64,000 nt of DNA from Eretmocerus hayati. Its lineage: Eukaryota; Arthropoda; Insecta; Hymenoptera; Aphelinidae. Under the pieces are notes generated by a model. It ran no database searches. It had not been told where the DNA came from and worked only from the letters and a program-made list of their open reading frames with translations. The translations under genes were made by a program, and so were the position numbers. Shown here piece after piece: positions 14,501 to 22,951 of the stretch (its first letter is position 1; every line of letters starts with the position of its first letter). The stretch covers positions 99,667,338-99,731,337 of the forward strand of contig CM056744.1 of NCBI GenBank assembly GCA_029851415.1, given 5' to 3'.

Positions 14501-17500
14501 ACAAGATAATTCTTGTTAATATCAATCATTGGACGTGCTACCCATCGTTTGAGTACAAAAGCATCCTTTTGTACCGAGTTTAGCCACATAGTGGTCAAAT
14601 TGCAAAAGTAATTCCCCCTATTAGTAGGAGAAAGTGGAAATGTATCACCTCAAACTTTCATGCGAACTGTTGAAAGACGGGCGGGGATTGAAAAAAATCC
14701 TCAACCGTTTTTTCAATAAAGGGAGCTGAAAGTCGTTTGATTCGTTTCTGATACTTCACCGAGGGAACCCACCAAAATTATCTGAAGTGGCCAGTCAAGT
14801 CATCGGCCTAGGGCATTCGTCATGAACCGAACCAAAGACAAGTGTAGATGAACGTTTTGCTTTCTGCGTTCATTTGAGATGGGAGTAATTCCGAGTGGAA
14901 GCGGACCACGAACTGCACCTATCTGTCGGATTGTTCTTCCACAATCCTGAATATAGATTCTATAGTCCAAAACATGAAATCTCCATGCCCAATTTTTGAA
15001 AAACCCATTTCTTGCAAAAAAGACCCCGCCATAAATGATAGGATTTTGGCTTTCAGCGAATTTGACCGAATCGGCAATCAATCGATAGAGCTCGACGTGC
15101 TGAGCAAAAGTTTCCATAGCCGCTAAACCCGAAAAATTCTCGTTTTCGAGTGATTTGGTTGCAAAGTCGCCGATTTTACCGAGCCAAAATAGGGTTATGG
15201 GATCAATCGAACAATAACATACGTTCGAATTCGTTCGGCTCGCTTGGCATTTGCCAGCTAAATACCTCTGATGAAGCAAGAATCTTTGCATTACACGCGA
15301 TTTGATAATCCTCTCAAAAGAATCTTTCACTGCCGCCATTCTCGCGGGATATTTTCAAAGTCCGCACAAAATGTCGTAACTCTAGAAATCATCAGAGGTG
15401 CATTTACACTCTTGACCAGCAGTGTACATTCGAGAATATATCTATCGAAAATCAGAATGCAATATCTCTTGGTTATCAAACGACGATTACATTTTCTGTC
15501 AGATCGCACCTATTTTGAGAAAAAAGAATTCGATGCTTCACATGGTTTCAACAGAGTACTCAATTGACTTCTCATTTCTGATATCATCTCGCTGAAACGA
15601 ATATATTTTCGAAAATCAATAGGCGTCTACTCAAATGACCGTACGAGTCTCAATCCGCGATCCCGGAAAAAAAAAATTAAAACGATCTTCGCAACCTTTA
15701 CCGATATAGAGTTGGGCCTAATTCGATTTTCGTATGTTCGAGCCGAGTGCGATACGACGCGGAATTCAATCACCACCCAAAATTCGAAACGAATATCTCT
15801 CTGAAATCCCATAAGATCTTTTCAAATAACTGTAGCCGCCCCCCCGCCCCCCGCACACTAGAAAGGTGAAAATCTCGTTACCTTCAAACGATAAACAGTT
15901 CGGGAAAAAAGATTCAATGATTTTGTTTCAAAGTTGTACTGAGAGCTTAGGCGTATTTTTCAACAATCCAGCGGGAAAACGCTCTTCTCAACGCACCCTT
16001 GCGTGAGGTGTGAGCTCTAAATATTGTACGTATCTCGTTGATGATGAAACTCGTCATACGCATTTGCCTTGATAATATACTATGTCCCGCAGACCGTGTG
16101 AAATATCAAAATCTTTCGAAGCGTTTCGATTGTGCGGACTTTGAAAATATCCCGCGAGAATGGCGGCAGTGAAAGATTCTTTTGAGAGGATTATCAAATC
16201 GCGTGTAATGCAAAGATTCTTGCTTCATCAGAGGTATTTAGCTGGCAAATACCAAGCGAGCCGAACGAATTCGAACGTATGTTATTGTTCGATTGATGCC
16301 ATAACCCTATTTTGGCTCGGTAAAATCTGCGACTTTGCAACCAAATCACTCAAGAACGAGAATTTTTCGGGTTTAGCGGCTATGGAGACTTTTGCTCAGC
16401 ACGTCGAGCTCTATCGATTGATTGCCGATTCGGTCAAATTCGCTGAAAGCCAAAATCCTATCATTTATGGCGGGGTCCTTTCAACAATTAATAATTTGAT
16501 GATAAGTGTAGTGTTATATTCTTTCAGAAAAAATTAGCCTCAAATTTGGTTTTGGGCTTACGCCACTTTTTTCACGTTTTATCAACGTTTACATCCTCCT
16601 CAATTGAAACATTGACCTTTTTTGAGCATGTGAACTGGAGCTTCTGAAACCAAAGGACTTTGTAAGGTCAAGGAAATTTACCTCAAAATCACCACTTGGT
16701 AAAGTCAATTAGATACGCTAGGACTCAAAGTTACAACGTATTGATGATCAACTGTTAGTTCACTATCGCCAGGAAGGCTAGTCCTGAACGAATTTTCCAT
16801 TAAACTAGTCTCGCTGTTGCGATTTGAAGGGAGGTGTCATTACTATTTAAATCTTGTATCTTTCGTCTCGAACTAATTGATTTTCTTATTGCAGAAGCCA
16901 AGTAGTCATTTTGAAGGAAATTCCTCTGGTTAGATGATGAAATTGGTTTCAGAAGCCTAAATTCCTGTTCAAGCGCAAAAAATTCATTTTTCAAACTGAA
17001 GAAAAATAATATTGATAAAACGTGCAGACTGACTTTTTCCTGGAGAGATACGATATTTCACATCGAAATATGAGTTTTCGGGTCTTTTAAGAAATTGAAT
17101 TTTTCCTGTACTCCATCAGCTTACTGATAGAAGACGCCCATCAACTCGAGAAAGAAATTTCGAAGTGTATTTCGATGGCTTTCTGAGGAACTTTCGAATG
17201 CCACCACTCGCTCCGTAGTTCGTATTTTGTGTTGAACTGTGGCTACACGCTCTTTACCAAGAAAGATGGGTTTTTTCTTCACACACTGTGGTAAAATAGT
17301 GAAATTGGTGAGAAAGCAGTTCGAGATATGGCTGCAATTTGTGGTCCGTTTTTGGATGGGATTACTTGTGTGCGATACGTATGTACAAAGGAACCCAGTT
17401 GAGCATCTCAACTTCGACACAATAAGCCGAAGTTTATGAAATTTGTAATACTTTTTCGACCAAGAGTTGCTCGTTTTGACCTGAATGGATCGATTTCATT

Positions 17501-20500
17501 ATTGGGGTTACACCTAATAGGGTCTTATTGAGTGACAGTTCAATTGTTGGATCAAGCCACTCTATTAGTGTAATGGGACTTTCCAAACCCAACTTTGGGA
17601 AAACACATACATAGAGCTTGTTGCATACGTTCATTTCAAAAAGAACTTTTATGCAATTCTCCGATGTTTGGGTGCTCGTAAAATTGCATAAAATAGTATT
17701 TGCACCTCGTTCTTGAGGTTCCCCGCTTCCGAGCGATTATTTCGACCCTCGCCTGCGGCTCAAACCAAAAACCAATTTCGCAGAAACAAGCTACAACCTC
17801 ATAAGCTCGGTGCAAAACATACTATTACAATTCACTCTAGAATGAGATAGGTAAGTGGGAAACTTTCATGCACTTCATTTTAAAACCAGCGCATAAATTC
17901 AAAGCCCCAAGATAACCCGATGACCCACGGGACTTATTAATCCCACCCTCTCATAGTACCTATGGGATAGTCGTAAAATATCCATGAGAAAAATGTGACC
18001 TCAGCCGATTTCTCGTCCTTCTTCATGAAGCTCTTTGTAGTATCAAAAATCTAAATCTCTAAGGAAGAAAACGTTGGTTTCGTTTGCCCAAAATTATATG
18101 TTGTTCTTTACGCACTTGGTCTCGAGATTATTTTCACTACGTCTGTTTTTAGAAACATGGCAACGTTTTCACAATTCATCTCAAGCTTTTCATGTAGTTG
18201 TCTCAAATTTGGCAGTAAAGCACTTCATTCCCGGGAAAAGCTGGTCGAATAAGTCGTCCTGATGGGAATCCGAAACAGTCACACGAGCACGGGATTCCCA
18301 TGCTTCTCTGTCGAGAAAAATCTGAAATCATGTTAGAATGTAACACATGATATGAAACGGCGAACGTTGATCAAAGTTACGTATAATTTCAAGGACTGAT
18401 GCTGAAACATGCGAGAAAGGACGATGGGGTTATCTCAAATCCTTGCAGTTTGCCTCATGGTACGGATGGCATTAAATCCTAATTTTGAAAATCCATCTGA
18501 TCAGTTACGAGGTTCTGTGATGTATTCCAAAATATTCTACATTTGTCTACTTGTTGTAATAAACGCGTCATATCTCATACCTGAGTTTCATTGATCTGAC
18601 ATATTTCTCAAGATAGAAGAAGTTTCAAGGAACGACTGACAGTCACATTTCCCCATGAATTTTGACTCAAAACATTTGGGACCCGACCGTGATGGTGGAT
18701 CGGATTTTAACTCATTCCCGAAACATGATTGGATCAGCGTACAAACATGAAGCGGAATTAGGATCAATTCAAGATCATTGTAAAACATGATCAGATCCTC
18801 GATGAATAATCATAAAAAACGAAATGGGGATTGATTTAATAGCTAAGCTCTCACATACAATAAAACATGTGTATAAAATATGAACATGTATATAAAATAT
18901 GAATTATCAAGACGCTGACACTTTCCGCGTAACTTCATTCTAAAGTTAGGGATGGTCGCGTCAGCGAGACTAGACTTCAACTATTTTGGAGAGTAAAAAT
19001 CTCCACTAAAGTGAGAAAATGTATGAAAAATAGGAACTTGGAAAAATTGACTGACCGATAGCCATTGAGGGCTGTGAAATGCATACAATATACATTATAC
19101 ATCTTCATCAATTTGATCGATCGTTTGCAGCTATGCGTAACAATAGCTTATCCAACGTGTATCACAGCAAATGAACATGCTTGAGAAGGTACACAACGTT
19201 CCATAGACGACACCGACATAAGTGATCGAAATATCGTGTCATCATGATCAGTTGAGAAATCACTCCCGTCATACCAACTCTAGCTGCAATACCTGTTTGG
19301 CAGTCACAGGGGATAACAAACTCACTCTTATCAAGAACGGCGTTACTCTTAGCGATTGACATCCTCAGGTCCTCATCTTGCTTTGCTTCGGGCACCGTGG
19401 AATCCTTCGAATCGTTCCCACTGTCTGGATCCTTGTCACCATCTTGACCCTTTCTCTTTGAATTGATACGCCTTGCAATAGTTAAAAGCTCATCAGAGCC
19501 ATCTTCTATATCGTATTCCTCCTCCTCCTCGTCACGAGGAGATTTATCTCCACTACTATTACTGTTGCTACCGCGAGGAGTGAGTTCAGGATCAATAATG
19601 CGTTTACGTTTACGGTGATAAGCAGAATGGATGATTTTAGAAACGGAAGAAACTGGCTTGGGACTGTAGCCTTTCCGATCTTTCTTGGAACGTTTTCTCA
19701 CGGGGCTTTCATCGAGCCTTAAATTTTCGGATGGTGAGGAAGAGGAATATAAGTATTTCGAACGCGATTTGCGTCTTGATTTTCTTCTTCTAGATGAGCT
19801 GTCATTCTCATCTTCAAACGTATCACTTCGCGTGTGGGAAATATCGGTCTCATCTATCCTGGTCGTAAGTTCACTACTCAAGTTTGATGCTGCGAGATCA
19901 CTGCGTTCTCCAGCCACGTTCACTGTTTTTGAGAGAGTTTCGGATGATAATTTAGCTAGTTGCTCCATTTTCAATGCGTACTGTAAACCAAGACTCTTCA
20001 AACGCGGGTCCCGTGAGCTTATGGCTGAGGCAATGGCTGCGCTGCTTTCAGGACACTGGAAAAAGTATACAATATGTATATATAAAATAAGTTGCGTGGA
20101 AAGAAAATTTTGTTTTAGGAAGCCACGCTAATTTGCGATTGTAGACATCAGACATCAGGTAGTCATCAGGAAGTTACTCTAATCTGGGATTGAAGTATTT
20201 TTGCTTCTGTTAGTGTCGCGCACACGAGAAACTTTGCACAAAGATATAATATTTTTTTTGATTGTCTGAAACGCAAAAGAGTCATTTGCACACTGTTTGT
20301 CGCTTTTCATTTGCTCACAGAAGATCAAAAAACATGGTATGATACTCGGGCGCAACGGTTTTCGCTTTCTCGTGACTATTTAGACCCTCGCCTGCGGCTC
20401 GGGCCTAAAAAAGTCACTCGAAGTGCGAAAATCATCGTTTGAGCCCTTGTATCATAATGTACTATTTGGACACGCTGTGCGGAAAGTGTCTTCTCCGCAC

Positions 20501-22951
20501 AGATTTTCCACTTTGCCGCACAGTCTGCCGGAAAACAGTTCGATACATGGATGTAAAACCTATTTTTCACCCTTGTATCGAAATGTACTGTAGTGATCGG
20601 ATACTAAAAGTGTGAGGAAATCATTGATATATTTGGGAAGGGGGGCTAACAATAAGTTTGTTGTTACTATACACGGCGATCATTCCGTGTCAAATGAATT
20701 CATAAGGAAATGACACGCTTCAAACAAAATTCGCGTGTCATACGACTTTGCAGCTTGAAATTAGTTTTGTTTTGACATTGCTGCTCAGTAAGATGCAAGA
20801 ATTCCAATTTATCCTCATTTTACGGTTTAGTTAATACGCTACCATTCTTGGAGCACGCGTTTCACTCTAATAGTAAAAATGTTTGATGTGAGAGTTCTAG
20901 GGATGAATGATCATCCTCACAATTATGAGATATTACAGTGAATACAAGATGAAAGCATCAACTTCTTGATACAGAGCAGATGCTCACAGAAAACAAATGA
21001 TTCGAATTCTCTATAAAATAATCACTCACCTGTTCTTTGACTAACTGCAAAACTTGACTAGAAAATTTAGTTTCTCCTTCGGCGTTACTTGACGATGAAC
21101 TCTGTAACATATAAAAGCACGATTTTGGTATATCATGACGAAGTGGTCAGGCAGTGCTAGAAATTTTCATGTTTCAATCTTCCCTAAGCGGTGGCCTTGG
21201 AAAATATCCACGATAACGAGTTGTTTTGATGACTCACTTTACTGAAGATATGAATGATGAACCATAAAAGAGTTTAGTCTTATATAGATATGTTCATCAA
21301 AACAGGAGAGTGAAGTTATGAACGAAATATCGACCTCGCAGTGGACGTGTTAATGAGACTCTGTTAAGCTCGTACCTACATCGAGACAAGCGGCAAAAAG
21401 AAAAATAATTAAATTGACTCTATGTTGAGAAGACAAAGACAGAATTCGTTCATGATACAGGCGTGACAAGCGCCGTTATACCTTTCTGCACGTATTGCCG
21501 AATTTGTTGGTCGAAAATTCATCAATTGAGTTCATTAATTCACTCTTGGCAAGTAAATTTATCGATAAACAGATCAAGCTCACAATGTCCGAAAGAAATG
21601 ATGTCTGTCTTAAAAACTAATACATTGCCAACTCTCTCGAAAAAAATATTAGGTACCAGGTTGTGCAAAATCGTTTTCCGCACGAATTACATAAAAAATT
21701 TGATCGCCTGACTGCGGAAACAGCCTTTATCCAACTGTAAAGATCAATGGAAACACAATGTTTCCGTGCGGAAGGCGATAGTCTATTTCCGTACTGAGCG
21801 CGGTAGCCCATTTTGGGCTCTAGGACAGTTTGTCTGTCGAGCAAAGCGAGACAGACATGTCCTCCACTGCCCAAAATGGGCTTGCAAGCCAAGTGCGGAA
21901 ATATTTTTTCATGACCAGAACCCTAAAATCCTATATAAACGGGGCATTTTTAGGTTAGAGAAATGAAAAAAAGTATTGTTTATTCTTACCAATTCTATTT
22001 TAGGTTGTGTTGCATTATCTCCAAGTTGTCTACGTTGTTGATCAAGACTAGCTTGAGTTTGCAGCAGCTCTAGCTCAATTTTCTGCTTCTGCAACTCTAG
22101 TAGCTCTCTTTGCTTTTGTAACAACTTTTCTTGCATTTCTACCTCAGAGCTCGGTGCAGCTTTCACTGCTGGTAATATTTTGGCAATGGGAGGTGGTTGT
22201 ACAGTTGTCACTACAGGTGGTGGTAATTTCTTTTTCTAAAAAATGAAAATTTGATTATTTTTTAGCTGAGTTAATTTGAACTACAGAGTATCTCTTTCAA
22301 TTTAGATTCCAATAATTTATCATAACAATTATTACGCAAAACTTACGGGTGGCACAACTCCTGGAGGTAGTCCTGGTATAGGCCAAGCAGGATCGATTTG
22401 ATTAACTTTGATGTCAAGCGCCAATAGTTTTCTTGAAGAAAATACATCATTCCAAGTGTCTCTCAGTTTCCACATGCATGCTCTAGTATTTTCATCAACC
22501 TAAATGAGCCAAGGATGAAATGAATGAACTGTGAGTTATCAATCATCAACTTGAGGGTCTAATTTTACCTGTTCGAAGACACTACTGAAGGTGTGCACAA
22601 TGTTTTTCGAAAAGTATTTTAAATAGCGTCTATTTACTGACTTTACAATTGAATCAATCAGATATAGTATGGGAAGTTTGATTCCTGCATGCACCTGGTG
22701 AAAAAAGAAGATATGATAATGAATTGATCTTAAGACATTAATAAGGGAACACATTCTATGCTGTTGAAGTAGAATACCTTTTGCACATGTTCCTCAATGG
22801 CAGTGACTATATCATGAGCATGTTCAATATAGTCTTCTGCAAGAATAGTGAGCATACTGATGAGTGGCTTTTTATTTGTAGTAAGCTCAGAAAGAGATGC
22901 AGTGAAGTCATCTATGATTTCTTTCTTCTTTTCCAAGCTGCCTCCACCCAT
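1051..22951 (-). CDS. Pcf11: Pcf11, pre-mRNA cleavage complex II subunit (multi-exon, 3' end beyond left edge)
   Basis: Pcf11 is a subunit of cleavage factor II. It binds the RNA polymerase II CTD and couples mRNA 3'-end cleavage to transcription termination in the nucleus. Exons on the minus strand: 22951-22778, 22694-22569, 22499-22347, 22235-21990, 21101-21030, 20055-19293, probably 18321-18224, then 2573-1051. The last has a GTAAGC donor (1050-1045), so the gene continues past base 1. Reading phases agree across the first six exons. The translation gives, in order, an N-terminal CTD-interaction domain ending DPAWPIPGLPP, a Q/K/L-rich coiled coil, an SRDPRLK box, an S/R/K-rich acidic stretch, a proline-rich region, and the C-terminal beta-type repeats (APTREL-like, FGG, KINLI, MVPVFLDAK) typical of metazoan Pcf11. 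The start at 22951 (MGGGSLEKKK) places the CID at the extreme N terminus. The gene is stretched by a ~16.7 kb intron full of repeats. Confidence 0.9.
2577..4850. other. Pcf11 intron, no recognisable feature
   Basis: Unique-looking AT-rich intron sequence with only short open frames on either strand. Nothing in it could be tied to a gene, RNA or repeat family. Confidence 0.4.
4855..4975. repeat. Cluster of ATCCGGATAT self-complementary motifs
   Basis: Two clumps (4868-4900 and about 4946-4965) carry CCGGATATCCGGATATCCG-type palindromic repeats separated by about 45 bp. The motif is its own reverse complement, so the pair can form a stem. It resembles short repeat ends of a degraded element, but no target duplication is visible. 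Confidence 0.4.
5848..6009. repeat. Short foldback (MITE-like) with CCTGGTTGAGCAACG ends
   Basis: The ends are inverted: AATCCTGGTTGAGCAACG at 5848 and CGTTGCTTAACCTGGATT ending at 6009. The arms stay complementary for about 60 bp with mismatches (TATCCACATG versus the TTTGGATAC region). A third copy of the terminal motif, GGTTGAGCAACGTTTTGGCA, lies upstream near 5590 in direct orientation, so the family is present at least twice here. Confidence 0.6.
6589..7540. repeat. Diverged 0.95 kb foldback element
   Basis: Arms of about 320 bp (6589-6908 and 7219-7540) are inverted copies around a ~310 bp spacer. Matching landmarks: CACCTGGTAGAAT / CTACCAGGTAAT, CCTTGGGGTAGA / CTACCCCAAGG, AGTGTCACGCC-type sequence, GGGCTCTGGAAATTCGGGG / CCCCGAATTTCTAGAGCCC, and GCGGGAAAAAT at the inner edge. 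Arm identity by eye is about 75-80 percent, so the element is old. Open frames inside mirror each other and are not separate genes. Confidence 0.7.
8364..8706. repeat. Inner foldback, ~343 bp
   Basis: Inverted arms share CCGTTCGGAGGATA / TATCCTCCGAACGG, GACTTGGGAT / ATCCCAAGTC, GCATGTCTAAAGAGGG / CCCCCTTCAGACATGC and a central GACGTCGTCGTATG / GACGACGTTTG turn. Short ORFs on the two strands over this interval are mirror translations of one sequence and are not genes. Confidence 0.65.
9060..9135. repeat. Short tandem CCCTGAGTTTTCCCTGATTT-type repeat
   Basis: Two tandem copies of a ~38 bp unit: GATTGCCTGAGTTTCCCTGA then GATTCCCTGAGTTTTCCCTG, each followed by TTTGCAGG or TTTCCAGG. This looks like a simple-sequence component of the surrounding composite repeat. 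Confidence 0.5.
9630..10338. mobile_element. 709 bp foldback element with 7-8 bp target duplication
   Basis: Long terminal inverted repeats start GAGTTACGTGAAGTTGGCCC at 9630 and end with the complement CGTAACTC at 10338. Arms of about 330 bp are close to identical over long stretches (for example GTAAACGCTCATTACCCCGC, ATAAGGTATAG, TTTAAACAATTTTGCGTGAA) around a ~50 bp GC-rich centre. ACAGCTT occurs immediately outside both ends (9623-9629 and 10339-10345; an overlapping C makes 8 bp). A 7-8 bp duplication suggests hAT-type integration, but the termini do not show a classical hAT end. No coding capacity. Confidence 0.8.
10690..11078. mobile_element. TTAA-flanked 381 bp foldback element
   Basis: Both ends carry TTAA (10690-10693 and 11075-11078). 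Inside are inverted ends GGCGATGCGGTCACCGTGCA and its complement; the right end has a small duplication of the GTGCAC part. Subterminal inverted blocks GTTATTCGCACTTTT / GAAAGTGCGAATAAC and several ACGACGAGAAGAC / GTCTTCTCGTCGT copies give extra stems. The TTAA target suggests piggyBac-like mobilisation; no transposase is present. Confidence 0.75.
11155..11360. repeat. Palindromic module (GAGCCGCAGGCGAGGG core)
   Basis: Starts TTTCGATACAAGGGCGTAAA, has the GC-rich core GGCCCGAGCCGCAGGCGAGG at 11214-11237, and returns through complementary sequence to CGCCCGTGTATC. A second hairpin follows directly (CTTTTCGATAAACTTTGAGT... GTTTATCGAAAAG). The same two-hairpin arrangement recurs at 44.05-44.27 kb with near-identical sequence. 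Confidence 0.7.
12235..12425. repeat. Hairpin built of GAGTCGTT/AACGACTC motifs
   Basis: An imperfect palindrome in which GAGTCRTT or its complement occurs about nine times. Blocks such as AATATTTGTTTCATTATGTG pair with CATAATGGAAAGAATATT. Dense AP-1-like TGAGTC/TGACTC half-sites are a consequence of the repeat and are not by themselves evidence of regulation. Confidence 0.55.
12814..13255. repeat. Tandem dimer of a ~220 bp hairpin
   Basis: Two consecutive hairpins (about 12814-13033 and 13034-13255) share ends AGGATGTCRRATA / GACTCCGACRTCCCCTT and inner blocks TCGAGTT..GATATCG / ATCTCA..AACTCGA. Each is an imperfect palindrome and the two are diverged copies of each other. Confidence 0.65.
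13500..13715. repeat. Degenerate palindromic module
   Basis: Diverged copy of the module at 11155: TTTCGATACAAGGGCGTGAA at 13515, a decayed core GTCTCGGAGGCAAGGGTCGG near 13574-13593, then CCCGTGTATC and a second hairpin ending CGCACGGTGTATC. Confidence 0.6.
13791..14464. repeat. 674 bp foldback element
   Basis: Outer ends TCGCGCTTTGTTCGATTTTC (13802) and its complement AAAATCGAACAAAGCGCG (near 14437-14453) are nearly perfect. Inside, TTATAATGGGTTCAAA / TTTGAATGCATTATAA and CGATTAGGGTTGTGA-type blocks remain pairable. No target duplication recognised. Confidence 0.65.
14800..15339 (-). CDS. Unknown 179-residue ORF, left copy of an inverted duplication
   Basis: Intronless open frame beginning MAAVKDSFERIIKSRVMQRF. 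Not recognised; no signal peptide or membrane segment is evident, and the first ~105 residues are helical-looking and soluble. It lies inside the large Pcf11 intron on the same strand as Pcf11. A second copy of the first ~105 codons lies at 16160 on the opposite strand, head to head, with about 25 bp of shared upstream sequence (CGCGGGATATTTTCAAAGTC). This copy continues another ~70 residues (QDCGRTIRQIGAVRGPLPLG). In the shared part I count six base differences, about four of them amino-acid changing, so there is no sign of protein constraint between the copies. It may be an unannotated element protein or a duplicated gene fragment. Confidence 0.4.
   Translation of the reverse strand: MAAVKDSFERIIKSRVMQRFLLHQRYLAGKCQASRTNSNVCYCSIDPITLFWLGKIGDFATKSLENENFSGLAAMETFAQHVELYRLIADSVKFAESQNPIIYGGVFFARNGFFKNWAWRFHVLDYRIYIQDCGRTIRQIGAVRGPLPLGITPISNERRKQNVHLHLSLVRFMTNALGR
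15027..16475. repeat. Head-to-head inverted duplication with ~345 bp arms
   Basis: Arms 15027-15371 and 16130-16475 are about 98 percent identical and separated by a ~760 bp unique spacer. The arms contain the N-terminal part of an unknown ORF and ~25 bp of 5' flank. They are less diverged than most inverted repeats in this intron, so this is likely one of its younger rearrangements. Confidence 0.75.
16160..16537 (+). CDS. Unknown ORF, right (truncated) copy of the inverted duplication
   Basis: Begins MAAVKDSFERIIKSRVMQRF and is about 98 percent identical in DNA to the minus-strand ORF at 14800-15339 up to the codons for QNPIIYGG. It then diverges into unrelated sequence and stops after about 20 further residues. 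The breakpoint after GGCGGGGTC (about 16475) marks the end of the duplicated arm. It is antisense to Pcf11. Probably a fragment; whether either copy is expressed cannot be told from sequence. Confidence 0.35.
   Translation: MAAVKDSFERIIKSRVMQRFLLHQRYLAGKYQASRTNSNVCYCSIDAITLFWLGKICDFATKSLKNENFSGLAAMETFAQHVELYRLIADSVKFAESQNPIIYGGVLSTINNLMISVVLYSFRKN
16600..17640. other. Pcf11 intron, no recognisable feature
   Basis: AT-rich intron sequence between the inverted ORF duplication and the next palindromic module. Only short shadow frames were seen on both strands. Confidence 0.35.
17640..17830. repeat. Palindromic module, minus orientation
   Basis: Composite ATGCAATTCTCCGATGTTTG ... ATAGTATTTGCACC ... 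GAGCGATTATTTCGACCCTC-GCCTGCGGCTC ... AGCTACAACCTCAT ... CATACTATT. The same order of blocks occurs at 43010-43190 (same orientation) and inverted at 43725-43905 and 44275-44460. Confidence 0.7.
18224..18321 (-). CDS. Pcf11: Candidate Pcf11 exon 7 (98 nt)
   Basis: A 98 nt segment preceded by CATGATTTCAG (acceptor at 18322-18323). One nucleotide carried over from the previous exon plus 98 gives a whole number of codons. That fits the downstream acceptor GATAG at 2574-2576, after which NLEIYRLFGSKDVDLR stays in frame. A second reading of the same segment (REAWESRARVTVSDSHQDD) is also open and looks more protein-like, so the phase is uncertain. The donor (GAA|GTGCTT) is weak. Included because phase arithmetic requires something between 19293 and 2573. 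Confidence 0.35.
19293..20055 (-). CDS. Pcf11: Pcf11 exon 6: S/R/K-rich acidic region
   Basis: The acceptor TCCAG lies beside 20056. The reading frame opens with CPESSAAIASAISSRDPRLK, containing the SRDPRL box shared by Pcf11 proteins, then a long basic and serine-rich stretch (SSSRRRKSRRKSRSKYLYSS), an acidic run (DEEEEEYDIEDGSDE) and KEFVIPCDCQ-like sequence near the donor. The likely donor is CAG|GTATTG at 19292; AAGA|GTGAGT about 36 nt earlier is an alternative. Both leave one nucleotide, so an extra exon is needed before the downstream large exon. Low complexity means residue-level homology is weak; the assignment rests on strand, phase and flanking exons. Confidence 0.8.
20275..20590. 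repeat. Palindromic module in Pcf11 intron
   Basis: GTCATTTGCACACTGTTTGT (20281) through GGTATGATACTCGGGCG, TCGTGACTATTTAGACCCTC, core GCCTGCGGCTCGGGCC (20389-20404), AAGTCACTCGAAGTGCGAAA and GCCCTTGTATCATAATGTAC. About 190 bp are nearly repeated at 42242-42430. A second palindrome follows with CTGTGCGG/CCGCACAG blocks (20482-20535). Confidence 0.7.
21745..21905. repeat. Hairpin in Pcf11 intron (GACAGACA/TGTCTGTC)
   Basis: Strong stem-loop: TTTCCGTACT..AGCCCATTTTGGGC..GGACAGTTTGTCTGTC with loop GAGCAAAGC, returning through GAGACAGACATGTCC..GCCCAAAATGGGCTTG..AGTGCGGAAA. Flanking TAGTCTATTT resembles the AATAGTA junctions of the other modules. Confidence 0.6.
21990..22235 (-). CDS. Pcf11: Pcf11 exon 4: proline stretch and Q/L coiled coil
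   Basis: An exon of exactly 82 codons between TAG (acceptor beside 22236) and GTAAGA (donor 21989-21984). It begins KKKLPPPVV, then a coiled-coil-like LLQKQRELLELQKQKIELEL run of about 40 residues that matches the glutamine/leucine-rich helix following the CID in vertebrate PCF11. The next exon, 21101-21030 (24 codons, SSSSSNAEGETKF to LVKEQ), joins in phase 0 at both ends. Confidence 0.88.
22347..22951 (-). CDS. Pcf11: Pcf11 exons 1-3: CTD-interaction domain
   Basis: Three phase-0 exons (22951-22778, 22694-22569, 22499-22347) encode about 151 residues. They match the CID fold: helices around KPLISMLTILAEDYIEHA, KLPILYLIDSIVKSVNRRYL and an IVHTFSSVFEQVDENTR segment, ending WPIPGLPPGVVPP. LYLIDSIVKSVNRRY corresponds to the conserved phospho-CTD docking helix (YLMDSIVKNVGREY in vertebrates). 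Introns are 83 and 69 nt with good GTATTC/CAG and GTAAAA/TAG ends. The ATG at 22951 is preceded by AAG. No longer in-frame N terminus is evident, which fits the family, where the CID is N-terminal. Confidence 0.92.
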
